From: Gambelia wislizenii
Lineage: Eukaryota; Chordata; Lepidosauria; Squamata; Crotaphytidae
Reading direction: 5' to 3'
Assembly (NCBI GenBank): GCA_030847615.1
Contig: JAUMIR010000001.1
Location: 256,993,187-257,057,186 of the forward strand
DNA length: 64,000 bases
Position numbers and translations under genes: made by a program. Positions 34,278 through 46,449 of the stretch are shown here, one piece after another. Numbering within the stretch: the stretch's first letter is position 1; each line of letters opens with the position of its first letter. The notes under the pieces are model-generated. The model searched no databases, was not told the origin of the DNA, and saw nothing but the letters and a program-made list of their open reading frames with translations.

Positions 34278-35340
34278 TTTAAATATAAATACATCTGAGA
34301 TAATACCCCATCCATCTGAGGACGTGGATTGCAATCCACAAAAGCCTGTACTATAATAACTCTGTTAGTGTTAACAAACCTGCCACGGGACTCCTTGTTT
34401 TGCCGTAACACAGACTAAAATTACAGTATTACCATTTAAAAATCTGTCTCTCCCTCCCCCCCACCACACCTGATTGTCCAAGTCATATCACAGTGTTCTT
34501 GTGAAGATGGACTGCTCTGATCCAACCTTCTTGGAGGGGTGAGTAGATATTTGGGGAAAATAAAAATGCTGTGATCAATAGCAATATGAAGAAAATGGAT
34601 TTTCTCTATTTGACAGAAAGTCCTGGATACATCATTTATACCATATCAGAAGAGTTGTTCTGCAGAAAGTAAGAAGCCTTACCCATATCTCCTTACTGTC
34701 CTCTCTGTGCTCTAGATTGCCTTTAGCAAGTTCAGCTAGCGATAACAACCCTGACAGATGTTAAACTCTAAAGTAAAAAAATAAAATAAAAAAATCAATG
34801 ACCATTCCAAACAAATTGCAAGCATGGCCAAATGGACTTCTGTCAGCTTTAGGGGTCAGCTCTGTGTCAAGAAGGCTCACTCAAATCAATTCCACAAACT
34901 GTATGTAAACACCACTTTCAATGCAGGGTCACAGAACTCATTCTCGTAGAAAGCCCCTGCCATATGTTTAAGTGTCTACATCCTGTGAAAACATAATTGC
35001 ATTTATGTGCAGGGGGCGGGAGAAGTGGGATAAAACAGCATATTTGGAGAATGACTTTCTGGCACATTTACTCTCATGTTAAAAATATTCAAGCAATACA
35101 GTGATTATGACAATTTTTCATATTTCTACATTCTGCAAGAACATAACCTGTGGCCACCCCTGAATTAGCATCTCCATCTCCCTATGCATTGGGTGGGGGG
35201 AGTTTTTCTTACCTCCAGCTGGTGCTGAAGGACTCGTCCTAACATTAAGACAGATAGTCAAAACCTTTTCTTTCTCAGTAAGTGTTCCACAGGTCCCTCC
35301 CTCCATGGCATCTGTGCCATTTTACTAACTATTGGAGCAT
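34036..35340. other. No gene; AT microsatellite and repeat scrap
   Basis: (TA)n(CA)n at 34236-34278; a worn reptile repeat at about 34305-34410 ('tgaggacgtggattgcaatc'). The rest is non-coding. Confidence 0.6.
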
Positions 35341-35543
35341 CATCACTTCTAGGGAGAGCTCAGGCTTGATCTCACAACTTACATAGAAATCAGAAATGCA
35401 ATGGCATGGATAGTCCTGACTTTGGTATTCAGTAATATATCTTTACACTTGAAGAGCTTGTCTAGTTTCTTCATAGCTACCCTTCCAAGCCCCTGCGTTC
35501 TTCTGATTTATTTACTGCAGTGTCCATTTTAATTGATGAATGA
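35341..35543 (-). mobile_element. RTE/BovB-like LINE, left part of split copy
   Basis: Reverse-strand distal RT ('cttctagggagagctcagg', 'gcatggatagtcctgact', 'tttcttcatagctaccctt'). The reading continues at 36040 after removal of the inserted element. Confidence 0.8.
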
Positions 35544-36039
35544 GGGCGCATTTACACTGGCCATGATAATCTGGGTGCAGCCTGGTATATTCTGGCCTCA
35601 GAGCTACCCCAGACCCCTCCCATTACTCAGACTCCAAGCTGACACCAGGCGGATGTCTTCACACTGCCTGGCACCACCACTGCAAGTCACATCCTCTGAG
35701 GACAGAAACAAAGTACCAAGTGTTGATTACATGACTGGGCACCTTCTTGTGACCTCAGAGGATGCGACTCACACCACCGGTGGCAGTGCTGGGCAATATA
35801 GTGGGGATGCATGTGAAGGCATCTACCCGGTGTCACCACGGAGTGCACTGGCTTTTCCAGTAAAATCCAGAGCAAATGGTGAGGTTTTTTATTCTGTTTT
35901 AAGGGTTGTTTAACATGGTTTCAGTGCTGGGCTGTCCTGATGTCATGAAGACAGTTTGCACCAGAATTGGGAATTGGACCCAATTGATTGCTGTGGGGAC
36001 CAGGGGAGGACATTTTATTTGGCCAATGTAGACAAGCTC
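35544..36039. mobile_element. TIR element family B inside BovB
   Basis: Ends GGGCGCATTTACACTGGCCA and TGGCCAATGTAGACAAGCTC are inverted. TGA is on both sides (35541-35543 and 36040-36042), and the BovB sequence rejoins cleanly when the insert and one TGA are removed. 496 bp, no transposase. Confidence 0.85.
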
Positions 36040-36260
36040 TGAGCCAAGGTATAGGAAATCTTTGACTATTTCAATATCTTCATTGTCTACTTTAATTTAT
36101 GTAAATAATCTGTGGTCATTATTTTTCTTTTCCTAATATTCAACTGTAAACCTCTAAACCTGCTCTTGCACTTCCTTTCTTTACTTTCTCTGGATCAGGA
36201 TACTTCCTGCAAAAGTCTGAAATGGTTTTTGTTTGCCATGCAGTGCTTTCTACTGGTTTT
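36040..36260 (-). mobile_element. RTE/BovB-like LINE, right part of split copy
   Basis: 'gagccaaggtataggaaatc' to 'gtggtcattatttttctttt' is the complement of the BovB RT palm/thumb region seen also at 58780-58870. Confidence 0.75.
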
Positions 36261-37084
36261 CATCCAGTAGAATCACTCTAAAAGACTCTTAAGTAGAAAT
36301 ATATTATGGTGACAGATAGAAGCTAAAGGCAAACAGGAGACCTCCCGATGCAGGGAGCAAATGGGACACATGTAGAAATATCTGTTTTCTTACAGACCAC
36401 AAAACTATTCCACAGAACACATGTGTGTTTGTTTGGGAACAGCCCAGGGACAGAGAAGATAGTTCCCAGTTCAGTGAGCAAATGGAGAAAACTTTAGAAT
36501 TATTTTTTAAAAATTGCACAAGTATTCCATATATGTTTGTTTTAAAACAATACTTGGGTAAATATTGGTAAAACTAGATGATTTATCCCCCCAATAAAAG
36601 TTTAATATTCTGATGGAGTTTTACATAAAATGCTAAGCAAATGCCATTAATGTCCATTCCCTTGGAGCAACGATCTGGTAACATTCACGTAAACCTTACG
36701 TTTATCAACATCCCAAATGCAACTTAGCATGCAGGACATTCTTTCCCCAGAACTGTTTGTTCCTAGTAAACATAAAAATTCATTCTGCTAGTTGGTGCCT
36801 CCTGTTTGGTGTGAGAGTTGCTGAGCCATTTCAGACATGCTGAAAGGTGCGTCTCAGGACAGGTGCATATAAAATGCTAGAATGTCGGGGTGTATATCCT
36901 TAGCCAAGGTCAACAGTAAGTCAGTAGCAAAAGCCAGTGAAAACATGGCTCATGCATTACATTACTTTAAGAATGTGTCTGACATTCAACTAAGAGACGG
37001 AATTCAGTACAGTAGGGAAAGAGGGTGAAGAAAACGAGCTTTGAAGAGTGGGAATCCATGTCTGAGCTGCTATCTGATTGTACC
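36261..37084. other. No gene seen
   Basis: Non-coding AT-rich sequence. Confidence 0.55.
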
Positions 37085-37430
37085 AATAGGGTTGTCTAGA
37101 CGGTCAAAATACCTCTCATAGAATTCATGGAGAATACCTGTTGTCCCAATGAGCTAAGCAGGAGATTCTCCATATTGGAAAGGAGGGAGGCAAAAAACTC
37201 GATAAACTGTACCCTAAGAGACTTCACAGTTTTCCATTAAGTTTTTAATAAACTGCGGGGAGGAGTGCATCCTTTTGGACAACTGATTCGCAGTGCTGCG
37301 CATTCTTGGCCAGGAGAAAGTTGACAGCTGATTGGTTGGTTGTGCAAGTGGGGGCGGGCTTTCTTCCAGTTGGGTCTGGAAGTGCCATTTTGGCTTTCCA
37401 GGCCAGCGAGTGAATACTATTCCACCATGC
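37085..37430. repeat. Partial relative of TIR family C
   Basis: 'ggagattctccatattgg...ggagggaggcaaaaaact' parallels 12620-12660, and 'gattggttggttg' parallels 12815. Ends are not recognisable. Confidence 0.4.
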
Positions 37431-39597
37431 TGAGGAAAAAAAATAATTTTAGAAGTAGAAGATTGTAAAAATTATTTTTAGTTGACGACATTGCTGGTTG
37501 GGGGATTTGGGGAGCTGTAGTCTTCAAGCTTTGCCCTCTCCTCCACAAATGCCCCCACCACTTCCTAACACCAAATGGAAAGCATTGGACCATCTAGCTC
37601 AGTATTGCCTGTATTGAATGGAGCAGTGCCTATGTAAGTGCTTCAGGCAGGTGTCTTCCTCATCCTTTGCTTGAGATGTTGGGGATTGAAGCTGAGGAGC
37701 TCATGTTCCAAGGCAGGTGTTTTATCACTTTGTGATTGTCCTGTCTCTGGATAGAAGAACCTGTGGAGAAAAATGATGTAACAAACACTGGTGAACCTGT
37801 CTACATAGATTATGTATTATTAGTTAGATTTATATCCCACCTTTCATTCAATGACCTCAAGGTGGTACTGTATATGTGCTTTTTAGTCTTCCTAACATCA
37901 ACCTTACAAGGATGGGTAGCTGCAGAAAGGGTGGAGGGGGATTTTTTCACCCCTGTGTAGCCTGTTGGGGCCACACAAATGCTCCCAACATGACTAGAAG
38001 AGACATCATGTTACTTCTGAATTCACTTTCTGTGGATTTTTGGCCTTTCTAGATGCAGGGGGGTGGGTGGGCTTTTTGAAGCCTTGGGGAGTACAAGGCT
38101 AATGCACTTTGGTAGTGGTTTGGGGCCATATTTTTCAAGGGGGGGAATGACAATTTTTTTAAAAAGTCTGTGGGGGAGGTGTCTAGGATCCTTGGATGGT
38201 TTCAGAAGCCACAAAATGGGGCCCCACAGGCTGCATGAGACCTACAAGTTACACTTTGTCCACCCCACCTTGCAATAATCCAGTGAGGGAAGTCAAGGTG
38301 AGAGATAGTGACTGGCTCAAGGCAACCAGTGAGTGTTCATGATCTGAAGTTCCCCACTCTTTCAGCCCTTCCTCTTCTCCTTTCACGGTGCTATAGGCCT
38401 CTCTCTTCTCCTTCTGCACACCATGTCACCTCTTCTATTCTTTCTCCACACCCTCCCCCTTTTGCAAAACTCCACGTGAAACTTCCTTCTCCTCTCTCTC
38501 TTCTCTCCCACGGACTTCTCTGTATCCCCATCTTTTCCATGCCCCACAGCTTTCCCCCCCACCAATGTCTGCCATGCTGTGCTGGAGAAGGAATTGACCT
38601 GCTCCAAGGTTGACCCATGGTGGTGATGGTGGTATAGGAGGAATAGATGATGTCAAGGATTTGTAACAAGCGCTAACTCTAGCAAGGGTGAGCAGTGATG
38701 CCCACATAGGAAGTTGTCTTGGACCAGCACTGCTCAGAGCACGCCTCCCATACTATTCTACTTTTACTGTACTTTTACTTATTGCTTCCTATAGCGTGGT
38801 CGTTCATTGTTTTACAGCACTGTCTTACTCCACAGCCCTCTTCCCCTTACCCTCCCCCACATTCCATAATGCTCTGGTCTGCAAAAGAGGAGCCGAAATG
38901 TCACCCAACTGGTCAACACATCTACAATGCTTCTCAGGGTACAGACATGACTGCCAAAGGATCAGAGGTCTTTATGCCAGTCACCCGGGTTCCTGGATAA
39001 TTCTTAGGACCTTAGGAAAAGGTGAGGTTGTATGCAAGGCAGAAACTTAAGGGCCACTACCAAACTGAGTATGTTACAATTATATCTACATGCCCAGATC
39101 AGGGCTTGGCTGAGAGCCAGAAAGAAACTGAGCTTCAAGGTCCTGTGTAAATTCTTAGTAGAGGCTAGTTTCTTGATAAAGCAACAGGTGTCTTGCACTC
39201 ACAATAGGTAGTTGTTAGTTGCATTGTTAGATGTGAGCCTATTTCAAGTGGTGAAAAGTGCTGCTTCCCCTAGCATTTGCTTTTCTTCATCTATATATCT
39301 TGCATTTAGTGTGTTCTGCCTTGTGATTTATCTTTTGAAGGTAAACACAGGTTTATTTGGATGTCTGATTGCTGAGGCATGTATTTCTGAGGAAATTCCT
39401 TTGTAGGAGGGGAAATGGTAAGGACTATATATTCCAGTTAACATATGATTTGACTTGGTCATTATAGCTCCATGCTTGAAAGCAAACCCCCCGCCCACTG
39501 AAAACTGCAAACATTGATTTTACTCTCCTCTCCCAGCCTTTACTCTGAACCTGTCCCTTCCCCTTCCTACTTCTGCTTCTCCTTATTAAATTTATTT

Positions 39598-39637
<40 letters not shown>

Positions 39638-39713
39638 GCACTGCCTTGTTTTGTTTTTTTTAAAAAACACATACATCTTTTATTCTCCCAGCAAACCATA
39701 CATTACAGGAGTC
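37431..39713. other. No gene seen; one L2-type tail and (CA)n
   Basis: About 37825-37960 is a reverse L2-type tail ('tatatcccacctttcattca'). A pyrimidine-rich stretch at 38340-38570 gives overlapping frames on both strands without domains. (CA)n occupies 39600-39636. Confidence 0.55.
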
Positions 39714-39716
39714 TTA

Positions 39717-40189
39717 GGAGGTTTTCACAATATGGAGATTTTCAGATGTGATTTTCGGCAGGATATATTCCAAAACAGCTCCGTTGCTGCCGTGCAGCAG
39801 GGGAGCAGTTTCGGACGATGCTGTCCCTCTGCCGAATCCCTCCGTGTCACTTCCGTGACAGAATGGAGGAAACCGCATCGTATTTCACTCATGAGCAACA
39901 ACCATGAATGAAATATGACGCAGTTTCCTCCATTCTGTTTTGGAATATATCCTGCCGAAAATCGCGTCTGAAAATCTCCCAAGCTGTTGTAGTGTTACTG
40001 TTCCACTTTATTTGCTATTGCTGCCTCCTGTGGAATCCTGGGATTTGCAGATTAGGGAGGGCCGTTCACAACTCTCAGCCAGAGAGCTCTTGGGCCTCAC
40101 TAAACTACAAACCCCAGAATTCCACAGGAGGCAGCCAGAGCAGTTAAAGTGGAATAGTAACACTATAACAGTGTAGTGTGAAAATCTCC
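39717..40189. mobile_element. Fold-back element (outer) with TTA duplication
   Basis: Ends GGAGGTTTTCACA and TGTGAAAATCTCC; TTA at 39714-39716 and 40190-40192. The inner arms 'gttactgttccacttta' and 'taaagtggaatagtaac', and 'gctgcctcctgtggaatcct' and 'ggaattccacaggaggcagc', are inverted. The left arm is split by a second element (39735-39979). The same family is at 55776-55982 and, partly, 63131-63288. Confidence 0.8.
39735..39979. mobile_element. Fold-back element (inner), nested in another
   Basis: Arms 'ttttcggcaggatatattcc' and 'ggaatatatcctgccgaaaa' are perfectly inverted. A second pair, 'agaatggaggaaac' and 'gtttcctccattct', frames the centre. Ends GGAGATTTTCAGATG and CGTCTGAAAATCTCC belong to the family A terminal type. 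Confidence 0.85.
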
Positions 40190-40888
40190 TTAGAAAGCAA
40201 GCAGGTCCTGCAGCATGGCTACAACGGGCTGGGGAAAAAACCCTGGCTCTAATTTCACAATGTGCTTCTTGATCCAGAGAGAGGCAAATTAAGGCAGATG
40301 TAGTGGTGCAACTACTTACATATTCTCCATCTGTTCTCAGTTTTACTTGTTTGGGGCAGAGCTCCAGAAAGTTAATTTGGGGATTACAACTCCCCAGGAT
40401 CCTCCTGCTAGCATGTCCATTGGCTGTGCTGTCTAAGAGATTCAGGTAACTAGTCCAAAAAAGAAAAAGAAAAACCTTTCCCAAGCTTGCCCAAGATCTA
40501 AAAAAGAAAAAAAGGAAGGGCTTTAAACAATAGGAGATGGGATTTCCCCTGAAGAATGTGAAGAGATCACTCAATGGGCCTTATATTGTGCAGGCCTGGT
40601 GTAGAAGAGCAGTCAGATATATACTGGAATGGATACAATGACTTTCAGCACTAGACTGGATTCTGGAGCCTCTTCCTGGCCAAGTTGACTTCATTCACCA
40701 TGACAACAGACTCAGAGTGAGGAAACTGCTCTACATCTGGTGTATGTCCTCATTGAAGACTTTGCCATGCATTTGCCTTCAAATGTCAATGGGATGCAAA
40801 TGAGCTCCATATGGACACATCAAATGCAAATTAATTTGCACAGTGAAAGAGGTGTGTGCGGTGGGGGGGAATTCTGTGTACTTTCATT
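40190..40888. other. No gene seen
   Basis: Non-coding. The 188-codon minus frame at 40008-40574 runs out of the fold-back element and has no domain. Confidence 0.6.
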
Positions 40889-41058
40889 CTATCTATCTAT
40901 CCATCCATCCATTTTGGATCCTCAACAATAAATTCTTACCAATCATACCTTGTTCTTATTCCAGAGTTCCATTCTTACAACTCTGGAATAAGAACAAGGT
41001 ATGATTGGTAAGAATTTATTGTTGAGGATCCAAAATGGATGGATGGATAGATAGATAG
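40889..41058. repeat. Perfect palindrome, 80-bp arms
   Basis: Bases 40889-40968 are the exact reverse complement of 40979-41058, with a 10-base spacer. The arms include non-repetitive sequence (about 58 bp from 'attttggatcctcaac' inward) and extend into TATC/TCCA microsatellite on the outside. It lacks TIR-family motifs. Confidence 0.95.
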
Positions 41059-41073
41059 ATAGATAGATAGATA
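41059..41073. repeat. (GATA)n microsatellite
   Basis: Continues the tetranucleotide run beside the palindrome; more GATA units at 41679-41703 flank the next TIR element, so the element sits inside the run. Confidence 0.85.
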
Positions 41074-41678
41074 GGGCATGTCTACACAATTAAAAAAATC
41101 CATTTGGGGGGTAAAAAATCTGAAAAGGCAGCCATTCGTATGCATACGATCCACCTACATGATTTTTTACACCCCCTAAACTTCGCATGACCCCCCTTGC
41201 CCAGTTGGCTGGAGCTAGTGATCCAAGCGGTGATTTTAAATCTCCCACCACTTTTTTTTAATTTAAAAAGGTGCCTGTTATGTGGACAGTCAGTTTTCCA
41301 TATTTACAAAATAAAATAAAAAGGAATACATGTAAAATTCATGGATTTACCAGACTCTTGCTTAGCTGGGAATCCAACATGTTGGCCACTCTCAATTCCC
41401 TTCTTTGTTAGCCCTGTCCCCTGTGCTCGGCCAGCCAATCAGATTACACTGCCTGTTTGTATGTGTGCGAACGGGGTGTACAAACTATTGACAATATGAA
41501 CAGCTGTATGGATTTTAGCTCGAGATTTGCTAATCCTCCTGAATGCTGAATCCACAGAGTTTACAGAGGATTCACTAGCCCCCCTTTCGAATGACACGTA
41601 TGCATCTGAACGGCCGTGTGTATAGATGATGGATCTTCTGAACGCCGTACGTATTTTTTTTACCATATAGACGGGCCC
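41074..41678. mobile_element. TIR DNA element family B inside (GATA)n
   Basis: Ends GGGCATGTCTACACAATTAA and TATAGACGGGCCC, with A/T-rich inner runs that also pair ('aaaaaaatcc' with 'gtatttttttt'). No transposase. Flanked on both sides by ATAG repeats. Confidence 0.7.
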
Positions 41679-41715
41679 ATAGATAGATAGATAGATAGAT
41701 AGACAGACAGGAATA

Positions 41716-42295
41716 CAGTAGCACCCCCGTGTCTGCTGATTCGCCAACCGCGGATTCAATTATCCATGGTTGGTGATGGCAGGGAAGGGAGGGACAAGGA
41801 ATCTCACCTCTCCCGTCCTTTCCCCTGGGAGGGCTCCTGGTCACCGCCGCAGTGATCGCAGGGGCAAAGGGGGAAGGGAGGGGGAGGAGCGATCTAGCCT
41901 CCTCCCCTTCCCCCTCCGTCCCCATGATCGCTGCTGTGGTGGGTGAAGGGGAAAGAGGGGCGCAATCTAGTCTCTTGCCTCTTCACCCCTGTGATTGCCA
42001 CTGAAGTGGGGCCATGGCAAGAGGAGGAAGAGGGAAGGAGCGAGCAATCTAGCCCTTTGCCCTCATGATCACCACTGAGGTGGGGCCATGGCAGGGGGGA
42101 AGGGAAGAATGAAATAAACTCCTCCCTTTCCCCCTTCACCCCCATGATCGCTACTGCAGCAGGGCCATGGCAGGGGAGAAGGGGGAAGGGGAGGAGGCTA
42201 GATGGCCCCTGAGATGGCATTCGCTATTATCCACAGAATTCGCCATCCGCGGGGGCCCCTGGGACCAATCCCCCATGGATACGGGGGTGCTACTG
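41716..42295. mobile_element. Tigger-like element with tandem GC-rich core
   Basis: Ends CAGTAGCACCCCCGTGTC and GATACGGGGGTGCTACTG, TA both sides. The core repeats a unit of roughly 80-90 bp ('catgatcgctgctg', 'ggggccatggca', 'gcgatctagcc') about four times in changing versions. Confidence 0.85.
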
Positions 42296-42524
42296 TAAAA
42301 TCCAGACACAGATCATCAGAGGACAGATTCTGGCATTCCTGGAATGCATCGCACCATAGAGAAAACATTCTGTAGTGCTATGATGGGTAATACCTTTTGA
42401 CAGTGTTGTGATTCCTTCTAAGCCCAGATTTACCAGGAGGGCAGAACAGGATGTTCTCTCAATAAATCTATGCTGGGATAATGAATCGTAGTGTTATTCT
42501 GCTACGATGTTTCCCTTGTCAATA

Positions 42525-42758
42525 CAGTTGGACCCTGTATCCACGGAACCAATTTCTGTGGTTTCAGTTATCAGCAGCTGAAAAACTAGGGACGCATACC
42601 ATAGAGCCGTGCTAAAAAATGTTTAGCGAGGGTGTCCACAACACTATGGTATGTTTGTACCGGAAGTCCCTAATTTTAACAGGATTCGCTGTTATCCACA
42701 TTTTCCAGTATCCGTGGTAAGTTCAGGAATTGAATCTGTGTGAATAAGGGGGTCCGGC
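42525..42758. mobile_element. Tigger-like MITE
   Basis: Left CAGTTGGACCCTGTATCCAC; right 'tgaataagggggtccggcta' is a decayed inverted match. 'ttatccacattttccagtatccgtgg' in the right arm is typical of this family. No GC-rich core. Confidence 0.7.
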
Positions 42759-43016
42759 TATATTGACAGGGGAAGGGATAAATGTAGAGACGTGAAAGGC
42801 CAGAAATGAAATGAAAAAAATTGGGGGTGGGGGGAAGGTTTCCTGCAAACTTTTTTTCTGGAAAAATTGGGAAAAAAAACCTTGGATTATGGAATATTTT
42901 CTTTAAAAAAATAATTAAGACTGTTCCTGTATTTTCTCCCACACATTATATCTAACAACTGTGTCACAGTTAAGCTTTTATGTAGGGTATTTCACATCAT
43001 TGCAATGCCTGTTCTC

Positions 43017-43920
43017 GGGGCTTGTCTACATGGGCAAAAAACCCCATACTCACTCTTTATTCGCAGGAGAGTTGACACAAGATGTTTTTGACAATCCACA
43101 TTTTTTGCTGGGGTTTCTGCAGGAAACTTCGGATCTGAAAGATTTGCAGTTTGCTCCACATTTCAGGGGGAAACCTTGATTTTTGGCTGTGTAGCAGCCG
43201 TAGATTGACTTTGGTGTGAAGCCAGGGGTGGGACTTCGAGTGGATGGGACTCCATCCAAACCATGTGGTTTACTTTATTTTATTATTTTTCTATTGTGCA
43301 CATATCTGGAGACATGTATCTCCACTTATCCAGTATTATAGTACTCTGGGACAAAGTATAGAAAACCAAGGTCTTGTCTACACTGGTGGGAAACCCTGCA
43401 CCTACCTCATAGCCACGGTGGACATCAGACTCACTGGGGCTTGTCTGGTGGGGGATCGAAGTATCCTGCCACACTGTAATTCATAACAGTGTAAAAGGGT
43501 GGTCATACCCTGATCATGTGTCCTATACATTGCATTACATGGCCATAGCTACTCTGTCCCTGCCCCCCATTTGCTAGTGCATGTGAATATACATTGTCCC
43601 AGAGTACTGGATAAGTGAAGATATGCTTATCCGGATATGTGCACAATTGAAAAAAAATTAAAAATAGAATAAAATAAAAGTCTGCATGCTGGCAGAATGG
43701 AGTCCCAGCCACTGGAAGCCCCACCCCCGGTTTAGCACCAAAGCCAATCCACAGCCACCACATGGCCAATAATCCAGGGTTTCGCCTGAAACCGCAAATC
43801 ATTTAGACCTGGATTTTTCTGCAAAAAACCTGATGAAGCTGTGAATCATCAGGAATGTCAGTCATGTGGCAACTGGATATGAAGTGAGTACAGGATTTTT
43901 TGCCAGTGTAGACAAACCCC
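43017..43920. mobile_element. 0.9-kb hairpin TIR element (family B)
   Basis: The left arm (about 43017-43365) and right arm (about 43590-43920) are inverted diverged copies over about 330 bp. Matching stretches include 'cttgtctacatgggcaaaaa' and 'ttttttgccagtgtagacaa', 'tattgtgcacatatctgg' and 'ccggatatgtgcacaatt', and 'actctgggacaaagtat' and 'acattgtcccagagt'. The loop (43366-43590) starts with another family B end, 'ggtcttgtctacactgg', so a further copy may have landed there. No transposase frame. Confidence 0.8.
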
Positions 43921-45404
43921 AGGTAACCCATCTGACTGCTCAGTCTGCTATTTAGGTGCTCCCCACTGATGGGGAGCTCCAAGGGCCTGCACTATCTGCC
44001 TTCTTAATGTTCTTTATCTTAGATATCTTATCTTCATCATCTTTATCATTATCTTAAACCAGATTTAGAGTGGATACCCTTCAAATATAGCAGGCCTTCA
44101 AAAAGAGGACTGTTCTCTGTGAAGTAGAACACACAACCACCCTAGTAGATGAATTCCATTCTCACTCCCCTTTTTGCCGGGAGGAGGGGTACATATGGTT
44201 GTTTACTTCTTTACATTTGTTGCTTTCTCTTTATTGCTACTTTTGGATTGGATCTCAAAGAGAAGATTAGGAGACAAAAATAATTAACTTCTGAGCTCAT
44301 CTTACCATATGTTGAATCATACTGAGAAGCCAAGTATTTTGGTATCTGATCTATCAGAAGAAGAGCTAAGGAGGGGGAAGGCAGGGAGAGGATGAGGGAA
44401 ATTTTGAATAAATGAATACTCATTGTCAAAAGATTTGTATAGCTTTGGAAGAGTGGGTTTGCAGATGTTGGGAAACTGGTCCATTTTGCCTGTGGAAACT
44501 CTTCAGTATCCAGTTTCATCATTGTTATCTGCATTTTTGTTTTGAAATATGTGGGGGAAATCTGTTTCATGTATCAAGAGGGACTGCGTTCAAAAATATG
44601 TACAGTATTGTCCAACTGTATGTGAGGAAATAATTAAATGCTTGTATTCAGTCAAGAGGATACAACTTTTTTCCCCTTCTGCATTCTTTATTATTCCAGG
44701 CATTCCAATGGCTCTTGAAGTTCAGCCATGCAGAAGAACTTGTTTTCTCAGAGAGAGAATGAGAGAGCAGGAGAGAGAAAGAGGAGGAGGAAGAAAGTGT
44801 AGACAGGCAGTAATTTCTTGACTTCAACTCAGTTACTAAAATAACAGTGCTGAATAGAATACTTGTGGGTGTGGCTACTTCAGCTGTGCTTCTACTTCAG
44901 CATTTCTCAGGAAAAATTTGGAGAAAATCCAGTTAGAGTCTTCTCAGGGTTGTTTGGTTTCTTGACATATAAAAATATCCCAATGAAAGCTCCCTTTCAT
45001 GCTTCTGTTATATCACCCATTCATTAAAAGCCACCCACACCCACACATGGCTTTCAAGACTATATCTCAGAATACAGTACACTGCACCAGAAAGAAAGAG
45101 AGAGAGAGAATGAACAAACGAATGGACCATTTCATTCTTTCTTTGTAGCAAAGTCCACTTATTCATAAATCAGAGACCATGTATTCATGGACCATTTCTT
45201 CCGCTGGAAAAAAAAGCACAGCATGCAGAAGTTATTTGGGGGGGGGGAATACACCTCCCAGAATCAGTGGGGAGGATGTGTGTTGTTCCTCCCCCATCTT
45301 TATTTCTCTTTCCCCCCCGATAGTGTAAATTTGTTGTTATGGTTTATTGTTGTAGGTGAATAAAGTCCCATATTCCCCTAGCTAGTACGGTCAATGGTAT
45401 TTGC
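43921..45404. other. No gene seen
   Basis: Non-coding. GA-rich runs near 44750-44800 and 45090-45110; a G run near 45240. Confidence 0.55.
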
Positions 45405-45690
45405 TCTGGTTGTTGTTATTTGCTCCCAAGTCAACTTCAGCTGACTGAATGAGAGATCTCCCAAAGCCCCAGTCACCAACTGCCTTGTTCAGGTCTTGCA
45501 AAATCAGAGCTGTGGCTTCCTTGCTTGAATCAATCCACCTGTAGTGCAGTCTCCCTCTTTCCTATTGCCTTCCACTGTACCAAGCATGATCATCTCTCCC
45601 AGAGAGTCATGTTGTCTCATGGTATATCCAAAAAGTCATGTCATCTAATGATATATCCAAAGGGTCCTATTGTTTCATGATATGCCATTT
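45405..45690 (-). mobile_element. RTE/BovB-like LINE 3' end
   Basis: 'tgctcccaagtcaacttcag', 'caggtcttgcaaaatcagag' and 'gagtcatgttgtctcatg' match the 3' UTR/RT end at 14985 and 58195. The phrase 'gtcat.t..tctaatgatatatcc' is repeated locally. Confidence 0.75.
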
Positions 45691-45767
45691 GCTTACTCAC
45701 TAGGAAATAAAAAGACCAAACACAAGTACAGGTTCAATGAGGGGCATTTTTATTTAATCGTTTAAAA

Positions 45768-45960
45768 TTATGTTAGTTCTCCTTTGTGGTCTCTGTGAAT
45801 ACACACAAATGAGTTTATGCACCTGTGCAGAAATAGCTTTGGAAACTTCTAGAAATCTTACATAAGCCCTGTTTGGCAGTAACCCTGCCCATTCTCCAAT
45901 GCCCTATATAAGCAGGGTTCCTCTCTAAATGCCTCAGTTCCTTTTGTTGTTGTTACATGA
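45768..45960 (+). repeat. DIRS left inverted terminal repeat
   Basis: Holds 'gtggtctctgtgaatacaca' and a 'ccctatataagcagggttcc' TATA-like segment near 45900-45920 that could be the promoter. The copia target lies 70 bp further right. Confidence 0.75.
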
Positions 45961-46032
45961 GCAGCAGTTAGGAACTTTCTCAGAGATCTTACTCACTTCT
46001 GGTATTTGACTATGACCTGGTTTCCGACTTCT

Positions 46033-46432
46033 TGTCAGGAGTTAGAGACTGAACTCCATTATAAAACGGCCAAACAACTGCAGAACCATGCTGACTCATA
46101 ATGGCTGACCGCATGAACTACCAAGTCATGACTAGTCAGGCCACTAGAGGGCCATGTCCTGTAGATGTATATATAAGAGCGCTCAGAACAGAGCTCACTT
46201 CCTCCTCTCTTCTCTTCTTGTTAATGCTGAGGCCTGGTGAAGCAGTTTCTCCTCCAATTGTAAATATTTGTATATATTGCAGCTCTTTGACTTTAAAGAT
46301 AAAAGTGCCTCCTGCTTATTTGGACATCAAACACTCTGTGTGAGTATTCTTGGGAACGGGTTGCTACTGAGTCTGCTGAGATAGGGTTTTTTTGCTTCTG
46401 CTGGGGATTGAGTGTCCTATCATCCCCTGACA
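46033..46432 (+). repeat. copia 5' LTR
   Basis: 400 bp, TGTCAG...CTGACA. TATATATAA at 46168-46176 is a good TATA box. The start of the transcript would be about 25-30 bp downstream, near 46200. The 3' LTR has a mutated TATA (GTATGTATAAG). Confidence 0.95.
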
Positions 46433-46434
46433 GT

Positions 46435-46449
46435 GGTTATGGGCCCAGC
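46435..46449 (+). promoter_or_regulatory. copia primer-binding site (half-tRNA type)
   Basis: GGTTATGGGCCCAGC starts two bases after the LTR. It is the exact complement of the anticodon arm segment GCUGGGCCCAUAACC of eukaryotic initiator tRNA-Met. It is not the usual complement of a tRNA 3' CCA end. Drosophila copia primes on this same internal region after tRNA cleavage. Confidence 0.9.

Noticed and set aside
40008..40574. 188-codon minus-strand frame
   Set aside because: Runs from a fold-back element into unique flank; no domain, mixed origin.
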